Origin: GCA-2861595 sp035536185
GTDB taxonomy: Bacteria; Actinomycetota; Acidimicrobiia; Acidimicrobiales; GCA-2861595
DNA: 64,000 nucleotides
NCBI GenBank assembly: GCA_035536185.1
Contig: DATLOM010000055.1
Coordinates: 1-64,000, forward strand
Reading direction: 5' to 3'
Part shown: positions 25,578 through 34,190 of the stretch, one piece after another
Layout: each line of letters begins with the position of its first letter
How positions within the stretch are numbered: position 1 is the stretch's first letter
Made by a program: the position numbers and the translations under genes
The notes under the pieces: model-generated
What the model was told of the DNA's origin: nothing
What the model saw: the letters and a program-made list of their open reading frames with translations, nothing else
Database searches by the model: none

Positions 25578-26367
25578 GGGGGACACCATCTTCCGTGCCG
25601 CACGATCGTTGCGGCAGTGGATCGGAGGGCGGGAGATCACCGCGGCCCGTTCGCAAAGGGCGCGGGTCCCGCCCGAGCGACTGGTGGGCCAGACGGTGGA
25701 TGCCGTGGAGGCGAGGGCCAAGCACCTGCTCATCCGCCTCTCCTCCGGCGAGGTCGTGCACACGCACATGCGGATGACCGGCTCGTGGCACGTCTACAGC
25801 CAGGGGGAGAGGTGGCGGAAGCCGGGCTGGCAGGCCCGGCTGGTCCTCGAGACCGGGAATCGGCTGGCCGTCTGCTTCGAGGCGCCGGTCGTGGAGCTGC
25901 TGGGGCCGGGCGAGGAGAGCCGGCATCCCTCGCTCTCGTCGCTGGGCCCCGATGTCCTGGTGGATCCCCTGGACCTGGACGAGGTGCGCCGGCGGGCCTC
26001 CGAACGGTCTCCCGACACGCCCATAAGCGTGCTTCTACTGGACCAACAGGTCGTCTCCGGCATCGGCAACATCTACAGGTGCGAGGCGCTGTTCGCCCGG
26101 CGGGCCCATCCGTGGACGGCCCGATCCGAGATCACCGACGACGAGCTGGACGAGCTGGTCATCACGGCCTCGCGGCTCATGCGGGCCAATCTCGAACCGG
26201 CACGGGGGTTCGGCCGGGAATTCGGCCGCGGGGTCAGCGGGCCCCAGGTCTACGGGCGGAGCGGGCGCCCTTGTGCCCGGTGCCAGGCCTCGATCGAGGT
26301 GGCCACGATCGGCGACGAGCCCCGCCCCGTGTGGTGGTGCCCCCGATGCCAGCCCGGCGGGACATAG
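25570..26367 (+). CDS. nei2: DNA glycosylase/AP lyase Nei2 (endonuclease VIII family)
   Basis: A 265-residue Fpg/Nei enzyme that removes oxidised bases and nicks the abasic site. The N-terminus MPEGDT supplies the Pro2 nucleophile and Glu3. The helix-two-turn-helix region contains SGIGNIYRCE. A C-terminal zinc finger is present as C-x2-C-x16-C-x2-C. The MPEGDT start is characteristic of actinobacterial Nei2. The ATG lies inside the end of lhr, so translation is coupled. Together the pair forms an oxidative-damage repair operon. It converges with the next gene with 19 bases between stops. Confidence 0.93.
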   Translation: MPEGDTIFRAARSLRQWIGGREITAARSQRARVPPERLVGQTVDAVEARAKHLLIRLSSGEVVHTHMRMTGSWHVYSQGERWRKPGWQARLVLETGNRLAVCFEAPVVELLGPGEESRHPSLSSLGPDVLVDPLDLDEVRRRASERSPDTPISVLLLDQQVVSGIGNIYRCEALFARRAHPWTARSEITDDELDELVITASRLMRANLEPARGFGREFGRGVSGPQVYGRSGRPCARCQASIEVATIGDEPRPVWWCPRCQPGGT

Positions 26368-26386
26368 ACCCCGAGCAGCTCCCCGT

Positions 26387-27097
26387 CTAGCCGGCGTTCG
26401 ACATCGCCCGCGGTTCCGACCACGCCGACGGAGGCGCCAGCAGCGTGGTCGCCAGCGCCACGGCCTCCAGCTTGGAGTGGACTCCCAGCTTGCAGAGCAG
26501 GTTCTGGATGTGGGTGCGCGTGGTGGAGTACCGGACACCCATCTCCCGGGCCAGGGTGGCGGTGTCCTGGCCCTGGACGAGCCGCTCCAGCACCTCCCTC
26601 TCCCGCGCCGTGAGGAAGCACAGGGCGTCCCTGGGGGATGTGACCGCGTACTCTCCGTTGCCGCCGGAGCGCCCGCTGCCGCTGCCGTTGCCGTGCCCGT
26701 TCCCGTTCCCGTTCGTGATCCCGTCGAAGACGGCGCCGGCGCCGGCGCCCACCTCGTTCAGCTTGGACAGGATGTCGGACAGGGTCCTGCGCTTGCTCAG
26801 GAAGGCGGTCGCTCCGGCCTGCTTGGCCCGCTGGGCGGCACCCAGAGATCTCGAGCCGCTGAGAACGACTATGCGGGTGCTGGGGGAGGACGCGTGGGCG
26901 GTGGCGATGGCCTCGGCGCCGTCGCCCTCCGGGAAGTCCATCTCGGTGATGCAGAGGTGGGGCTTGTGCATCACGACGGCCGACGATCCCTCGGCGTGCG
27001 TGAAGGTGCAGGCCACCACCTGATGGCCGTCGTTCTTGAGCACCATTCCGAGGGTGTCGGCGAAGATCCGGTGGCTGTCGCAGATCACGATGCGCAT
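26387..27097 (-). CDS. LuxR-type response regulator with Glu at the phosphorylation site
   Basis: A 236-residue receiver plus LuxR/NarL helix-turn-helix protein. In the receiver, the third strand ends CITEMDFPEGDG, which puts Glu52 where the phospho-accepting Asp should be. The usual Asp pair is reduced to CDSH, while the Ser (VVLSGS) and Lys (FLSKR) remain. Glu often mimics phosphorylated Asp, so it may be constitutively active. An Asn/Gly/Ser repeat linker follows. The HTH reads LTAREREVLERLVQGQ with TTRTHIQNLLCKL as recognition helix. ATG 27097 is chosen over longer forms because MRIVICDSHRIF is the normal receiver start. It overlaps the kinase gene by 13 bases. Confidence 0.85.
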   Translation of the reverse strand: MRIVICDSHRIFADTLGMVLKNDGHQVVACTFTHAEGSSAVVMHKPHLCITEMDFPEGDGAEAIATAHASSPSTRIVVLSGSRSLGAAQRAKQAGATAFLSKRRTLSDILSKLNEVGAGAGAVFDGITNGNGNGHGNGSGSGRSGGNGEYAVTSPRDALCFLTAREREVLERLVQGQDTATLAREMGVRYSTTRTHIQNLLCKLGVHSKLEAVALATTLLAPPSAWSEPRAMSNAG

Positions 27098-27825
27098 TTG
27101 TCGTCCTTCACATCTCGTTTGTCCGACCATGTCGTTTGGGCCATGAGACGGCCGCGGACGGCGGGCTCAGCGCCGTCTCGGCCGGGAGCGGTGGGCAGCA
27201 CGAGGGTGACGGCGGCACCTCCGAGATCGGACTCGCCGATCTCCAGATGCCCCCCGTGCTCAGCGGCCACCCCATCGGCGATGTCGAGCCCGAGCGACGC
27301 GCTCCCCGGGCTCCCGTACCCGAAGCCGGGGCCGTCGTCGTGCACTTCCAGGCGGACGTGGTCCTCGGCCGTCGTGACCCGTAGGCACACCTGACCGTTC
27401 GGGCCCGTCGCCCTGCAGGCGTTGTCCAGCAGGTTGAGCACAGCCCTGCGCAGGTCGACGGCGTCGCCGTCGACGAAGGCCTTCACCGCCGCCGCGGTCA
27501 CCGGCCGTCCTGCGGCCAACTCGGCCGATTCGGCGACCGACGCGACAAGGTCGTGGACAGCGACGCGGGCCCACGGGTGCCCCTGGGGATCGACGATGCG
27601 GCGGCAGAGCCGGTTCAGCTCCTCGACCTGGTCCCTGATCTTCGACAGGCACCGTTGCACCGGCTCCGGGACGTCGGGTTGGCGATCGGCGGTGGCGACG
27701 AGGGCACCGATCGCCGCCAGCGGCTGGCGCAGGTCGTGGGCGACCCCGCGGGGCGACGTCTGCAAAGGTGCCGAGAAGAGGCCACCTTCCCGACCGAACC
27801 TCATCTTGTCTGTTGTCCTGGTCAC
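27085..27825 (-). CDS. Soluble histidine kinase without a sensor domain
   Basis: About 246 residues (from GTG 27825, with AAGGA upstream; TTG/ATG alternatives lie at 27915 and 27804). The H-box GVAHDLRQPLAAIG has His30. The ATPase domain has the N box NLLDNACRAT, G1 box DDGPGFG and G2 box SLGLDIADG. No membrane segment or PAS/GAF domain precedes the H-box, so input must come from a partner protein. It lies directly upstream of, and overlaps, the Glu-type regulator gene, yet that regulator seems unable to accept phosphate. Its real target may be the divergent regulator at 28189. Confidence 0.85.
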   Translation of the reverse strand: MTRTTDKMRFGREGGLFSAPLQTSPRGVAHDLRQPLAAIGALVATADRQPDVPEPVQRCLSKIRDQVEELNRLCRRIVDPQGHPWARVAVHDLVASVAESAELAAGRPVTAAAVKAFVDGDAVDLRRAVLNLLDNACRATGPNGQVCLRVTTAEDHVRLEVHDDGPGFGYGSPGSASLGLDIADGVAAEHGGHLEIGESDLGGAAVTLVLPTAPGRDGAEPAVRGRLMAQTTWSDKRDVKDDKCAS

Positions 27826-27870
27826 CCAGCCACGTTCCTTGTTCGGGAGCGCTTCCCGCGCCCAACTGCC

Positions 27871-27930
27871 GAACTGCCCCTCACTCGCACTGCCCCTCAC
27901 CTCGAACTGCCCCAACTGGTGAACCGCCCC
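27871..27930 (+). repeat. Four direct repeats (iterons)
   Basis: The decamer GAACTGCCCC or a one-base variant occurs at 27871, 27887, 27904 and 27921, that is every 16-17 bp. Copies are GAACTGCCCC, GCACTGCCCC, GAACTGCCCC and GAACCGCCCC. Such spacing fits cooperative binding of a regulator upstream of the kinase gene. If the kinase used the 27915 start, the array would be translated. Confidence 0.65.
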
Positions 27931-28176
27931 AACTCCTGCAACCGCGTCAGTCTCTTACCGACGAGTTGCCTTCTGGCTGTCGCTGCATCTGCCCATCACA
28001 CCGTCTACGTAAACCCGGCGCGTGGCGATCATAACCACTCATGGCCCTAAAAGCCACCTGATTGTGACGGTGTGTGGCAAAACTAATTGGCCGTTGTGGT
28101 GAAGCTACCCTGACCCCCGCAGGACCCGTAGCCACGGTACCGCGAAGAAAGGAGGCTGAGGCCCCTGCAGCAGGCG

Positions 28177-28182
28177 TACAAT
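28177..28182 (+). promoter_or_regulatory. -10 element of response regulator gene
   Basis: TACAAT ends six bases before the GTG at 28189, predicting a leaderless message. No clear -35 is seen. Confidence 0.5.
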
Positions 28183-28188
28183 CGTGGC

Positions 28189-28917
28189 GTGGTGAGCGTC
28201 CTTCTCGCCGACGATCACCAGGTTTTCGCCGAGGCCGTGGGCCAGCTGCTCCAGTCCGAGCCGGACCTCGTGGTGGTCGGCCACGCCGTGTCCTCGGCCG
28301 GCACCGAGAAGCTCCTCGACGCCGAGCAGGTCGACGTGCTCCTCGTGGACCTGGAGCTGGACCAGGAGAGTGGCATCGAGCTCTTGTCGCGCGTCCACAA
28401 GGACCGACCGGAGATCGCCATCGTGGTCCTCAGCTGCCACGACGGGGCCGATGTCGTCATCGAGGCCCTTCGTGCCGGCGCGCTCGCCTACGTGAGCAAG
28501 GACGCGTCGTTCGAAGAGCTGCTCCTGGCCGTGAGGGCGGCGGTGAGGGGGGAGAACTGGATCCCGCAGCGCCTGCTGGGCCCGGTGCTGGGCCGGCTGC
28601 TGCACCCCTCGGACCCCCGCAACGAAGCAGAGGCCCGCCTCGCCTCACTCTCCAGCCGGGAATGGGAGGTCCTCGAGTGCCTGGTCAGTGGCATGACGAA
28701 GGCGACGATCGGGACGAAGCTCTTCCTGTCCCCCAACACCGTGCGGACCCACATCCGGAACCTGCTGGCCAAACTCGAGGTGCACTCCAGCCTGGAGGCA
28801 GTGGGCCTGGCCCTGCGGGCGGGAGTTCGCCCCCAGCGTCCCGACCAGGAGCCGGTGCTTCCTTCGTCCTCCAGGGCGGACGGTGCCCCGGAACGGGCGG
28901 TGCCGTCGGCCAGCTGA
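28189..28917 (+). CDS. LuxR/NarL-type response regulator
   Basis: A 242-residue transcription factor. The receiver is complete: DDH near the N-terminus, phospho-accepting Asp54 in LLVDLELDQ, and Lys in AYVSKDASF. The C-terminal HTH is SSREWEVLECLVSG followed by SPNTVRTHIRNLLAKLEVH. It is the only one of the three LuxR-type regulators in the window with an intact phosphorylation site. It lies divergently from the soluble histidine kinase, which makes it the plausible phosphate acceptor. The target genes are unknown. A GTG GTG pair gives two adjacent possible starts; the first fits the -10 spacing. Confidence 0.88.
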   Translation: MVSVLLADDHQVFAEAVGQLLQSEPDLVVVGHAVSSAGTEKLLDAEQVDVLLVDLELDQESGIELLSRVHKDRPEIAIVVLSCHDGADVVIEALRAGALAYVSKDASFEELLLAVRAAVRGENWIPQRLLGPVLGRLLHPSDPRNEAEARLASLSSREWEVLECLVSGMTKATIGTKLFLSPNTVRTHIRNLLAKLEVHSSLEAVGLALRAGVRPQRPDQEPVLPSSSRADGAPERAVPSAS

Positions 28918-28957
28918 GCCGGCCTCCGCCAGGGCCAGGAGCCGGGCGGCGGGTCCC

Positions 28958-28963
28958 TAACCT
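28958..28963 (+). promoter_or_regulatory. -10 element of MFS gene
   Basis: TAACCT ends six bases before the GTG at 28970, another leaderless arrangement. Confidence 0.5.
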
Positions 28964-28969
28964 CGGCGG

Positions 28970-30256
28970 GTGACAGCAGCACGGCGCCGCTTGCTGATCG
29001 ACCTCACGCCACTGCGTGAGTCCCGCGACTTCCGCATCCTGTTCGCCGGCCAGATCGTGTCGTTCTTCGGCAGCCAGCTCACCGTGGTCGCCGTCCCCTT
29101 CCAGGTCTTCCTGATCACCGGATCGTCATTGCAGGTCGGTCTGGTCAGCCTGGCCCAACTCGTGCCGCTGATCGTGGGCTCGCTCATCGGCGGCGCCATG
29201 GCCGACAGCACCGACCGCCGGCGCCTCCTCCTCTGGATGCAGGTCGTCCTCGGTGTCGTCACCATCGGGCTGGCCGTGAACGCCTCGCTGGACCGGCCGG
29301 CGCTGTGGCCGTTGTACGTGCTCCCCGCCCTGGCCGCCGGGTTCTCGGGGATCGACAAGCCGGCCCGCAACGCGGCCATCCCGGGCCTGCTCAGGCGCCA
29401 GTCCCTGCCTGCTGCGTACGCCCTGTGGCAGGTGCAGTACCAGGTGGGCTTCCTGCTCGGCCCGGCGCTGGCGGGCCTGCTCCTGGCCGGCTTCGGCCTG
29501 GCCACCGTGTACTGGATCGACGTCGCCACCTTCGCCGTCGCCTTCCTCGCCGTCACCCGGATGCGTGCCCTTCCACCTGAGGGCGGCGGGACTCGGGCCA
29601 GCGCGTCCTCGGTGGCCGAGGGCTTCCGGTTCCTTCGCGAGAGACCCGTGCTGGTCGGGACCTTCGCCATAGACCTGGACGCCATGGTCTTCGGGATGCC
29701 CCGGGCCCTGTTCCCGGCCCTCGGCACCGGTCTCTACGGAGGCGGCGCCCAGGCGGTGGGGCTGCTCTACGCCGCGCCTGGTGCCGGTGCCCTGGTCGGG
29801 TCCCTGTTGACGGGGTGGGTCTCGCGGGTCGAGCACCAGGGCAGGGCCGTGCTGGTGGCGGTCACTGTGTGGGGCCTGGCCATCGCCGCCTTCGGGCTCA
29901 GTTCGTGGTTGCCGCTCGGCCTGGCCCTGCTGGCGCTGGCCGGCGCCGCCGACGTCATCTCCGCCGTCTTCCGCAACACCATCCTGCAGCTAAGTGTCCC
30001 CGACTCCCTTCGCGGCCGCCTGTCGGCTCTTCACATCGCCGTGGTCACCGGGGGGCCGAGGCTGGGAGATGCCGAGGCCGGTGCCGTGGCCGCCCTCGCC
30101 GGGCCCCGCTTCTCGGTGGTGTCGGGAGGACTGGCCTGTGTGGCCGGCGTGGCCGTGACGGCATGGCTCCTGCCGCAGTTCGCCCGCTATCGCAGCGACT
30201 CCACCGAGGAGGTGGAGGTCGTGGCGCCGCCGCCCGAGCGAGGAGCTGTGGATTGA
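28970..30256 (+). CDS. MFS transporter (EntS/MFS_3-like)
   Basis: A 428-residue membrane protein with about twelve helices. The N-terminal half has LRESRDFRILFAGQIVSFFG and the loop motif MADSTDRRRLLL. It fits the MFS_3 family that includes the enterobactin exporter EntS, so export of a small molecule by proton antiport is likely. No siderophore genes are nearby, so the substrate is open. The stop codon is directly adjacent, with no gap, to the stop codon of the converging SDR gene. Confidence 0.85.
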   Translation: MTAARRRLLIDLTPLRESRDFRILFAGQIVSFFGSQLTVVAVPFQVFLITGSSLQVGLVSLAQLVPLIVGSLIGGAMADSTDRRRLLLWMQVVLGVVTIGLAVNASLDRPALWPLYVLPALAAGFSGIDKPARNAAIPGLLRRQSLPAAYALWQVQYQVGFLLGPALAGLLLAGFGLATVYWIDVATFAVAFLAVTRMRALPPEGGGTRASASSVAEGFRFLRERPVLVGTFAIDLDAMVFGMPRALFPALGTGLYGGGAQAVGLLYAAPGAGALVGSLLTGWVSRVEHQGRAVLVAVTVWGLAIAAFGLSSWLPLGLALLALAGAADVISAVFRNTILQLSVPDSLRGRLSALHIAVVTGGPRLGDAEAGAVAALAGPRFSVVSGGLACVAGVAVTAWLLPQFARYRSDSTEEVEVVAPPPERGAVD

Positions 30257-31069
30257 CTACGAGGGCTGGCCGAACCGGCGGTACAGCTCGGGCCGCCGGC
30301 TGGCCAGCGCCGCCGCGTCGACGGCCCACCGCAGCCCCGGCACCGCGCCGAGACGGCTGGCGCCGACGATGCGGGGCACGGCGATGGTGGCGTAACCCGG
30401 CCATCCGGCCCTGCGCAGCGAACGCACGACGGCCCGGGCCACCAAGCTCGGCGGAACCCCCGCCATCAGCCCGTCACCGAGGTCCTCGCTGGCCCGATCC
30501 TCGGCCTGGGCCCGGGGCCCGAAGCGGGTCGCAACGGGCCCGGGGTTGATGGTCGCCACCGAGACTCCGCGGCCGGAGAGCTCGCGTCGGAGCCCGTCGC
30601 TGAACCCCTGCACCGCGAACTTGGTGGCTGCGTAGACCGTGAGCGGAGGCATGGCCACCCAGGAGGCGACCGAAGCCACGTTGACGACGTGACCACGCCG
30701 GCGGGCCAGCATGCCCGGGACCACCCGCTGCGTCAGGTCGATGAGGGCGAGCACGTTCAACTCGAACAGCAGGCGCACCTCAGCGGCCGGCATCTCCTCC
30801 ACGCGGCCCAGCCAACCGATGCCGGCGTTGTTGACCAGGACGTCGATCGGCCCGGCGGCATCGACCACCGCGGCGCGGTCGGCTTCAGTGGTCAGGTCGC
30901 CCACCAGCGCGGTGATCCCCTTCTGGTCGCCGGCGAGATCGTCGAGGAGATCGCCGCTGCGGGCAACGGCCCAGACGTGGGCGCCGCCGCGGGCCAGAGC
31001 AGTCGCGGTTTCCCGCCCGATCCCCGACGAGGCCCCCGTCACCATTACGGACAGGCCTCGGGTCCGCAT
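30257..31069 (-). CDS. Short-chain dehydrogenase/reductase
   Basis: A 270-residue classical SDR. The cofactor motif is VTGASSGIGRETA, followed by NNAG, a catalytic Ser (VNVASVAS) and Y-x3-K as VYAATKFAVQ. It oxidises or reduces an alcohol/carbonyl with NAD(P)H; the substrate cannot be told. ATG 31069 gives the usual N-terminus of a few residues before the glycine motif. Divergent from the CBS-citrate synthase gene, and converging with the MFS gene with adjacent stop codons. Confidence 0.88.
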   Translation of the reverse strand: MRTRGLSVMVTGASSGIGRETATALARGGAHVWAVARSGDLLDDLAGDQKGITALVGDLTTEADRAAVVDAAGPIDVLVNNAGIGWLGRVEEMPAAEVRLLFELNVLALIDLTQRVVPGMLARRRGHVVNVASVASWVAMPPLTVYAATKFAVQGFSDGLRRELSGRGVSVATINPGPVATRFGPRAQAEDRASEDLGDGLMAGVPPSLVARAVVRSLRRAGWPGYATIAVPRIVGASRLGAVPGLRWAVDAAALASRRPELYRRFGQPS

Positions 31070-31077
31070 GCCCCCAC

Positions 31078-31083
31078 TACACT
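31078..31083 (+). promoter_or_regulatory. -10 element of CBS-citrate synthase gene
   Basis: TACACT would start transcription near 31090, about 32 bases before the preferred GTG. Confidence 0.4.
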
Positions 31084-31121
31084 CGACAAGGGGCACAGGC
31101 AACCAGGTGGGAGTCAAACCC

Positions 31122-32660
31122 GTGGCGACGCGCACCGTCGAAGACATCATGAGCAGGCCGGTGGTCACCGCCGGCCCCTCGGAGACGGTCGCCGCCGCTG
31201 CCGCCCGGATGGAGGAGCACCACGTCGGCTCGGTCGTGGTGGTCGACGACGGGCGCCCGGTGGGGATCCTCACCGAGCGGGACCTCGTGCGCCTGGCCGC
31301 CTCGGCCGGCACCGACGCCTCGTCGGTGAAGGTCACCGAGTGGATGACCGGTAACCCTTACACCGTGGAGCCCCAAGTCGAGGTCATCGACGCGTGGGCG
31401 ACTCTGGCCGAGAAGGGCTATCGCCACATCCCTGTGGTCAGGGACGGCACCCTCATCGGCATCGTCACCATGCGCGACCTGGTGCGCATCGCGCAGATCC
31501 AGCCGATGGGCCACCCCAGCCAGACCGTCGCCCCCAGGGGGCTCGAGGGGCTCGTCGTGGCCGAGACGGCCGTGGGCGACGTGCGGGGCCTGGAGGGCTT
31601 CTACCACTACCGCCAGTACGACGCGGTCGAGCTGGCCGAGAAGCGCTCGCTGGAGGACGTGTGGTACCTGCTGTTCCAGGGGGAGCTTCCCACCGCCGCT
31701 CAGCGCCAGGAGCTCCTCCAGGAGGTGAAGCCCCTCCAGGCGGTGCCCGAAGAGGTGAAGGCGATGCTCCCGGTGATCGCCCGGTCGGGCAAGGACCCGG
31801 GCCCCCTCGATGCCTTGCGCACCGCGCTGTCGGCGGTCGCCCAGGCCCTCGACATGCAGCCCAGCCTCGATGTCGATCCCCCCCGCCTGCGGGTCGACGC
31901 CCTCCGGGTCTGCGCCGTGGTCCCTGTGCTCATCATGGCCTTGCACCGCCTGCGCCAGGGCCTCGAGCCCGTCGATCCCCACCCCGATCTGGGCTACTCC
32001 GCCAACTTCCTCTACATGCTCACGGGGGAGGTCCCCGATCCCGTCTACGCCCGGGCCGTCGAGCAGTACCAGATCTCCACCATCGACCACGGGTTCAACG
32101 CGTCGACCTTCACGGCCAGGGTCGTGACCTCCACGGGTGCCGATCTGGGATCGGCGGTGGTGGCCGCCCTCGGCGCCTTGTCCGGTCCACTGCACGGCGG
32201 CGCGCCGAGCCGGGCTCTCGACATGCTCGACGCCATCGGCACCCCCGACAACGCCGAAGACTGGATCCGCCGCGCCGTCGACAGCGGCGCACGGATCATG
32301 GGCTTCGGGCACCGCGTGTACAAGACCGACGATCCCCGCTCCGTCATGCTCCGGGGAGTGGCCGAGCGGTTGGGAGGCCACAACGTCGAGTTCGCGAAGC
32401 AGGTCGAGCGCACCGTGGTCGAGGTGCTGGCCGAGCTCAAGCCGGGGCGCAACCTGTACGCCAACGTGGAGTTCTACGCCGGTGTGGTGATGGACCGCTG
32501 CGGGCTGCCCCGTGAGCTGTTCACGCCCACGTTCGCATCGAGCCGCACGATCGGCTGGTGCGCCAACATCCTCGAGCAGGCCGCCGACAACCGCATCATG
32601 CGGCCCAGCGCGCTCTACGTCGGCCCGCCCCCGCCCCAGCCCGTCCCCGACGTCGAGTGA
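31122..32660 (+). CDS. Citrate synthase with N-terminal CBS domain pair
   Basis: A 512-residue fusion. Residues about 5-125 form two CBS motifs (VEDIMSRPVVTA, GILTERDLVR, then VTEWMTGNPYTV and GIVTMRDLVR), a module that binds adenine nucleotides. The rest is a citrate synthase of the type II/2-methylcitrate synthase group: HGFNASTF, GPLHGGAP (His358) and MGFGHRVYK (His397). It should condense acetyl-CoA (or propionyl-CoA) with oxaloacetate. The fusion suggests that AMP/ATP controls entry into the cycle directly. GTG 31122 is favoured by GGGAG 8 bases ahead; GTG 31107 is also possible. A GTGA overlap joins it to the acetyltransferase gene. Confidence 0.88.
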   Translation: MATRTVEDIMSRPVVTAGPSETVAAAAARMEEHHVGSVVVVDDGRPVGILTERDLVRLAASAGTDASSVKVTEWMTGNPYTVEPQVEVIDAWATLAEKGYRHIPVVRDGTLIGIVTMRDLVRIAQIQPMGHPSQTVAPRGLEGLVVAETAVGDVRGLEGFYHYRQYDAVELAEKRSLEDVWYLLFQGELPTAAQRQELLQEVKPLQAVPEEVKAMLPVIARSGKDPGPLDALRTALSAVAQALDMQPSLDVDPPRLRVDALRVCAVVPVLIMALHRLRQGLEPVDPHPDLGYSANFLYMLTGEVPDPVYARAVEQYQISTIDHGFNASTFTARVVTSTGADLGSAVVAALGALSGPLHGGAPSRALDMLDAIGTPDNAEDWIRRAVDSGARIMGFGHRVYKTDDPRSVMLRGVAERLGGHNVEFAKQVERTVVEVLAELKPGRNLYANVEFYAGVVMDRCGLPRELFTPTFASSRTIGWCANILEQAADNRIMRPSALYVGPPPPQPVPDVE

Positions 32661-33097
32661 TCACCGTCACCGAGGCGCTCTCGGTGGACGACGAGCTGGT
32701 GGAGGCGTTCGCTCGCCTGGTCCCTCAGCTCTCGCGTTCGTCCCCCCCGGCGGGAAGGACGGAGCTGGCCGAGATGGTCGAGGCCCCCGGGACCCATCTG
32801 CTCGTGGCCCGGGGCCCCGATGGCCGCATCGTCGGGACCCTCACGCTCGTGGTCTTCCGCATTCCCACCGGCGTGAGGGCCTGGATCGAGGACGTGGTGG
32901 TGGACGAGGACGCACGCGGGCGGGGGGTGGGGGAGGCCCTCACCCGGAGTGCCCTGGCCATCGCCGCCGACAGGGGGGCGCGCACAGTGGACCTGACGTC
33001 CCGCCCCACCCGTGAAGCGGCCAACCGGCTGTACCGGCGCCTCGGCTTCGAGCCGAGGGACACGAACGTCTGGCGGCGGGCCGCCGCCGACAGCTGA
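32657..33097 (+). CDS. GNAT acetyltransferase
   Basis: A 146-residue GCN5-related N-acetyltransferase. The acetyl-CoA loop is RGRGVGEAL, preceded by a strand AWIEDVVVDEDA and followed by ANRLYRRLGFEPR. The acceptor is unknown. It overlaps the end of the citrate synthase gene by four bases and is probably translated with it. Length is normal for a single GNAT domain. Confidence 0.85.
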   Translation: MITVTEALSVDDELVEAFARLVPQLSRSSPPAGRTELAEMVEAPGTHLLVARGPDGRIVGTLTLVVFRIPTGVRAWIEDVVVDEDARGRGVGEALTRSALAIAADRGARTVDLTSRPTREAANRLYRRLGFEPRDTNVWRRAAADS

Positions 33098-33190
33098 GCC
33101 ATTATGATCACCCCGTCCGGCGGAGGTTTTTCCGAGAGGCCGTCCGGGCATCATCCTTCGCACCCGAACGTCCCGAGGAGCCCTGGGGTA

Positions 33191-34105
33191 ATGCACTGGC
33201 GATCTACACGCCGCACCTTGCGGGTTGCGGCAGCCGGCTCCGGGGCTTTCCTGATGGTCGTCATCGCAGCGAGCCCGGCCTGGTCGCACCACAAGCCGAG
33301 CCACACCACCAACACCACCACGGCGACGACGGTGCCCCCCACGACCGAGCCCACCACCACGACCACCGACCCGCCGACGACCACGACGGAGCCGCCCCCC
33401 CCGACAACGGAGGCGCCCACGACCACGACCACGGAGCCGGCGACCACGACCACCACACGGGCCCCCACGACCACCACGACCAGGGCGCCGTCGACCACGA
33501 CGACGGACAAGACCACCACGACGACGACACCGGGCTCGACGTCGACCACCGGCACCCCCTCCGGGACCTCCCCGACCACGGCCTCTGGGCCGGCGCCGAC
33601 CACGTCCGGGACCACTACTTCGGGAACCTCTTCTCCCGACACCACGACCTCTGGTGGCACCGGGGGATCGGATACCCAGGTGCTTTCGTCGGGCCCCTTC
33701 TCCTCGTTGACCGGCGATTCTCCTTCGGGTTCCCCCTCCGGTGCCGCGCCCGCCGGGTCCCAGGCGGCGCGGGCCCGCCAAGTCCTCGAAGTCATCAGGT
33801 CGAGCCGCGTTGGCCGGGAACCCGCTCCACGGGCTCCACTGCGGGTGAGTACCCAGTCGGTCAACCAGGCGGCGGCGGCGATCGTGGAGGCGCCACCCGA
33901 TCCGGGGATCCCGGTCCTGCCCCCGACGACGGCATCCCCCGACGACGGCGAGGACGGATCCGGTGAGGCCGCCGGCGCGGCCGCGGCGAAGCCGGCCAAG
34001 CCGACCAAGTCGTCCGGGGGTGGGCCCAGCCCTCTGGTCGTCTCCTCGGTACTGAGCGCCCTCATCGCCGCCGGTGGCGTGCTGACAGAGGTCCGGCGCA
34101 GGTGA
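33191..34105 (+). CDS. Secreted Thr-rich protein with C-terminal anchor
   Basis: A 304-residue low-complexity exported protein. ATG 33191 (GAGGAG ten bases ahead) gives an Arg-rich start and a signal peptide ending near SPAWSHH. About 120 residues of Thr/Pro follow in short runs such as TTTTEPPPP, then Ser/Gly-rich sequence, and a C-terminal hydrophobic stretch (LVVSSVLSALIAAGGVL) ending EVRRR. It looks like a stalk, possibly glycosylated, anchored at the cell surface. No enzymatic domain. It precedes the ECF sigma gene but has its own start region. Confidence 0.7.
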   Translation: MHWRSTRRTLRVAAAGSGAFLMVVIAASPAWSHHKPSHTTNTTTATTVPPTTEPTTTTTDPPTTTTEPPPPTTEAPTTTTTEPATTTTTRAPTTTTTRAPSTTTTDKTTTTTTPGSTSTTGTPSGTSPTTASGPAPTTSGTTTSGTSSPDTTTSGGTGGSDTQVLSSGPFSSLTGDSPSGSPSGAAPAGSQAARARQVLEVIRSSRVGREPAPRAPLRVSTQSVNQAAAAIVEAPPDPGIPVLPPTTASPDDGEDGSGEAAGAAAAKPAKPTKSSGGGPSPLVVSSVLSALIAAGGVLTEVRRR

Positions 34106-34190
34106 CGCGGCGGCACCGCGTCGCCCGGAAGACCGTCTCCTGAGCCACTCACCGGTCAGCAGCCCGACCTCGATCGACGAGAGCTAGGGC

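Larger units (their letters stand above)
27826..28188. other. Divergent intergenic region of the two-component cluster
   Basis: This 363-bp stretch separates the kinase gene from the divergent regulator gene. It holds the four-copy iteron array at 27871-27930, a relatively AT-rich middle (about 27945-28110) and a -10 element at 28177-28182. No convincing protein-coding frame is present. AAGGAGG near 28149-28155 lies 33 bases before the regulator start and has no start codon at a useful distance. Confidence 0.55.

Noticed and set aside
33291..33545. Repetitive ACC/ACG tract, considered as CRISPR or satellite
   Set aside because: Repeats are irregular and codon-phased, and they encode a Thr-rich linker in a protein with signal peptide and anchor.
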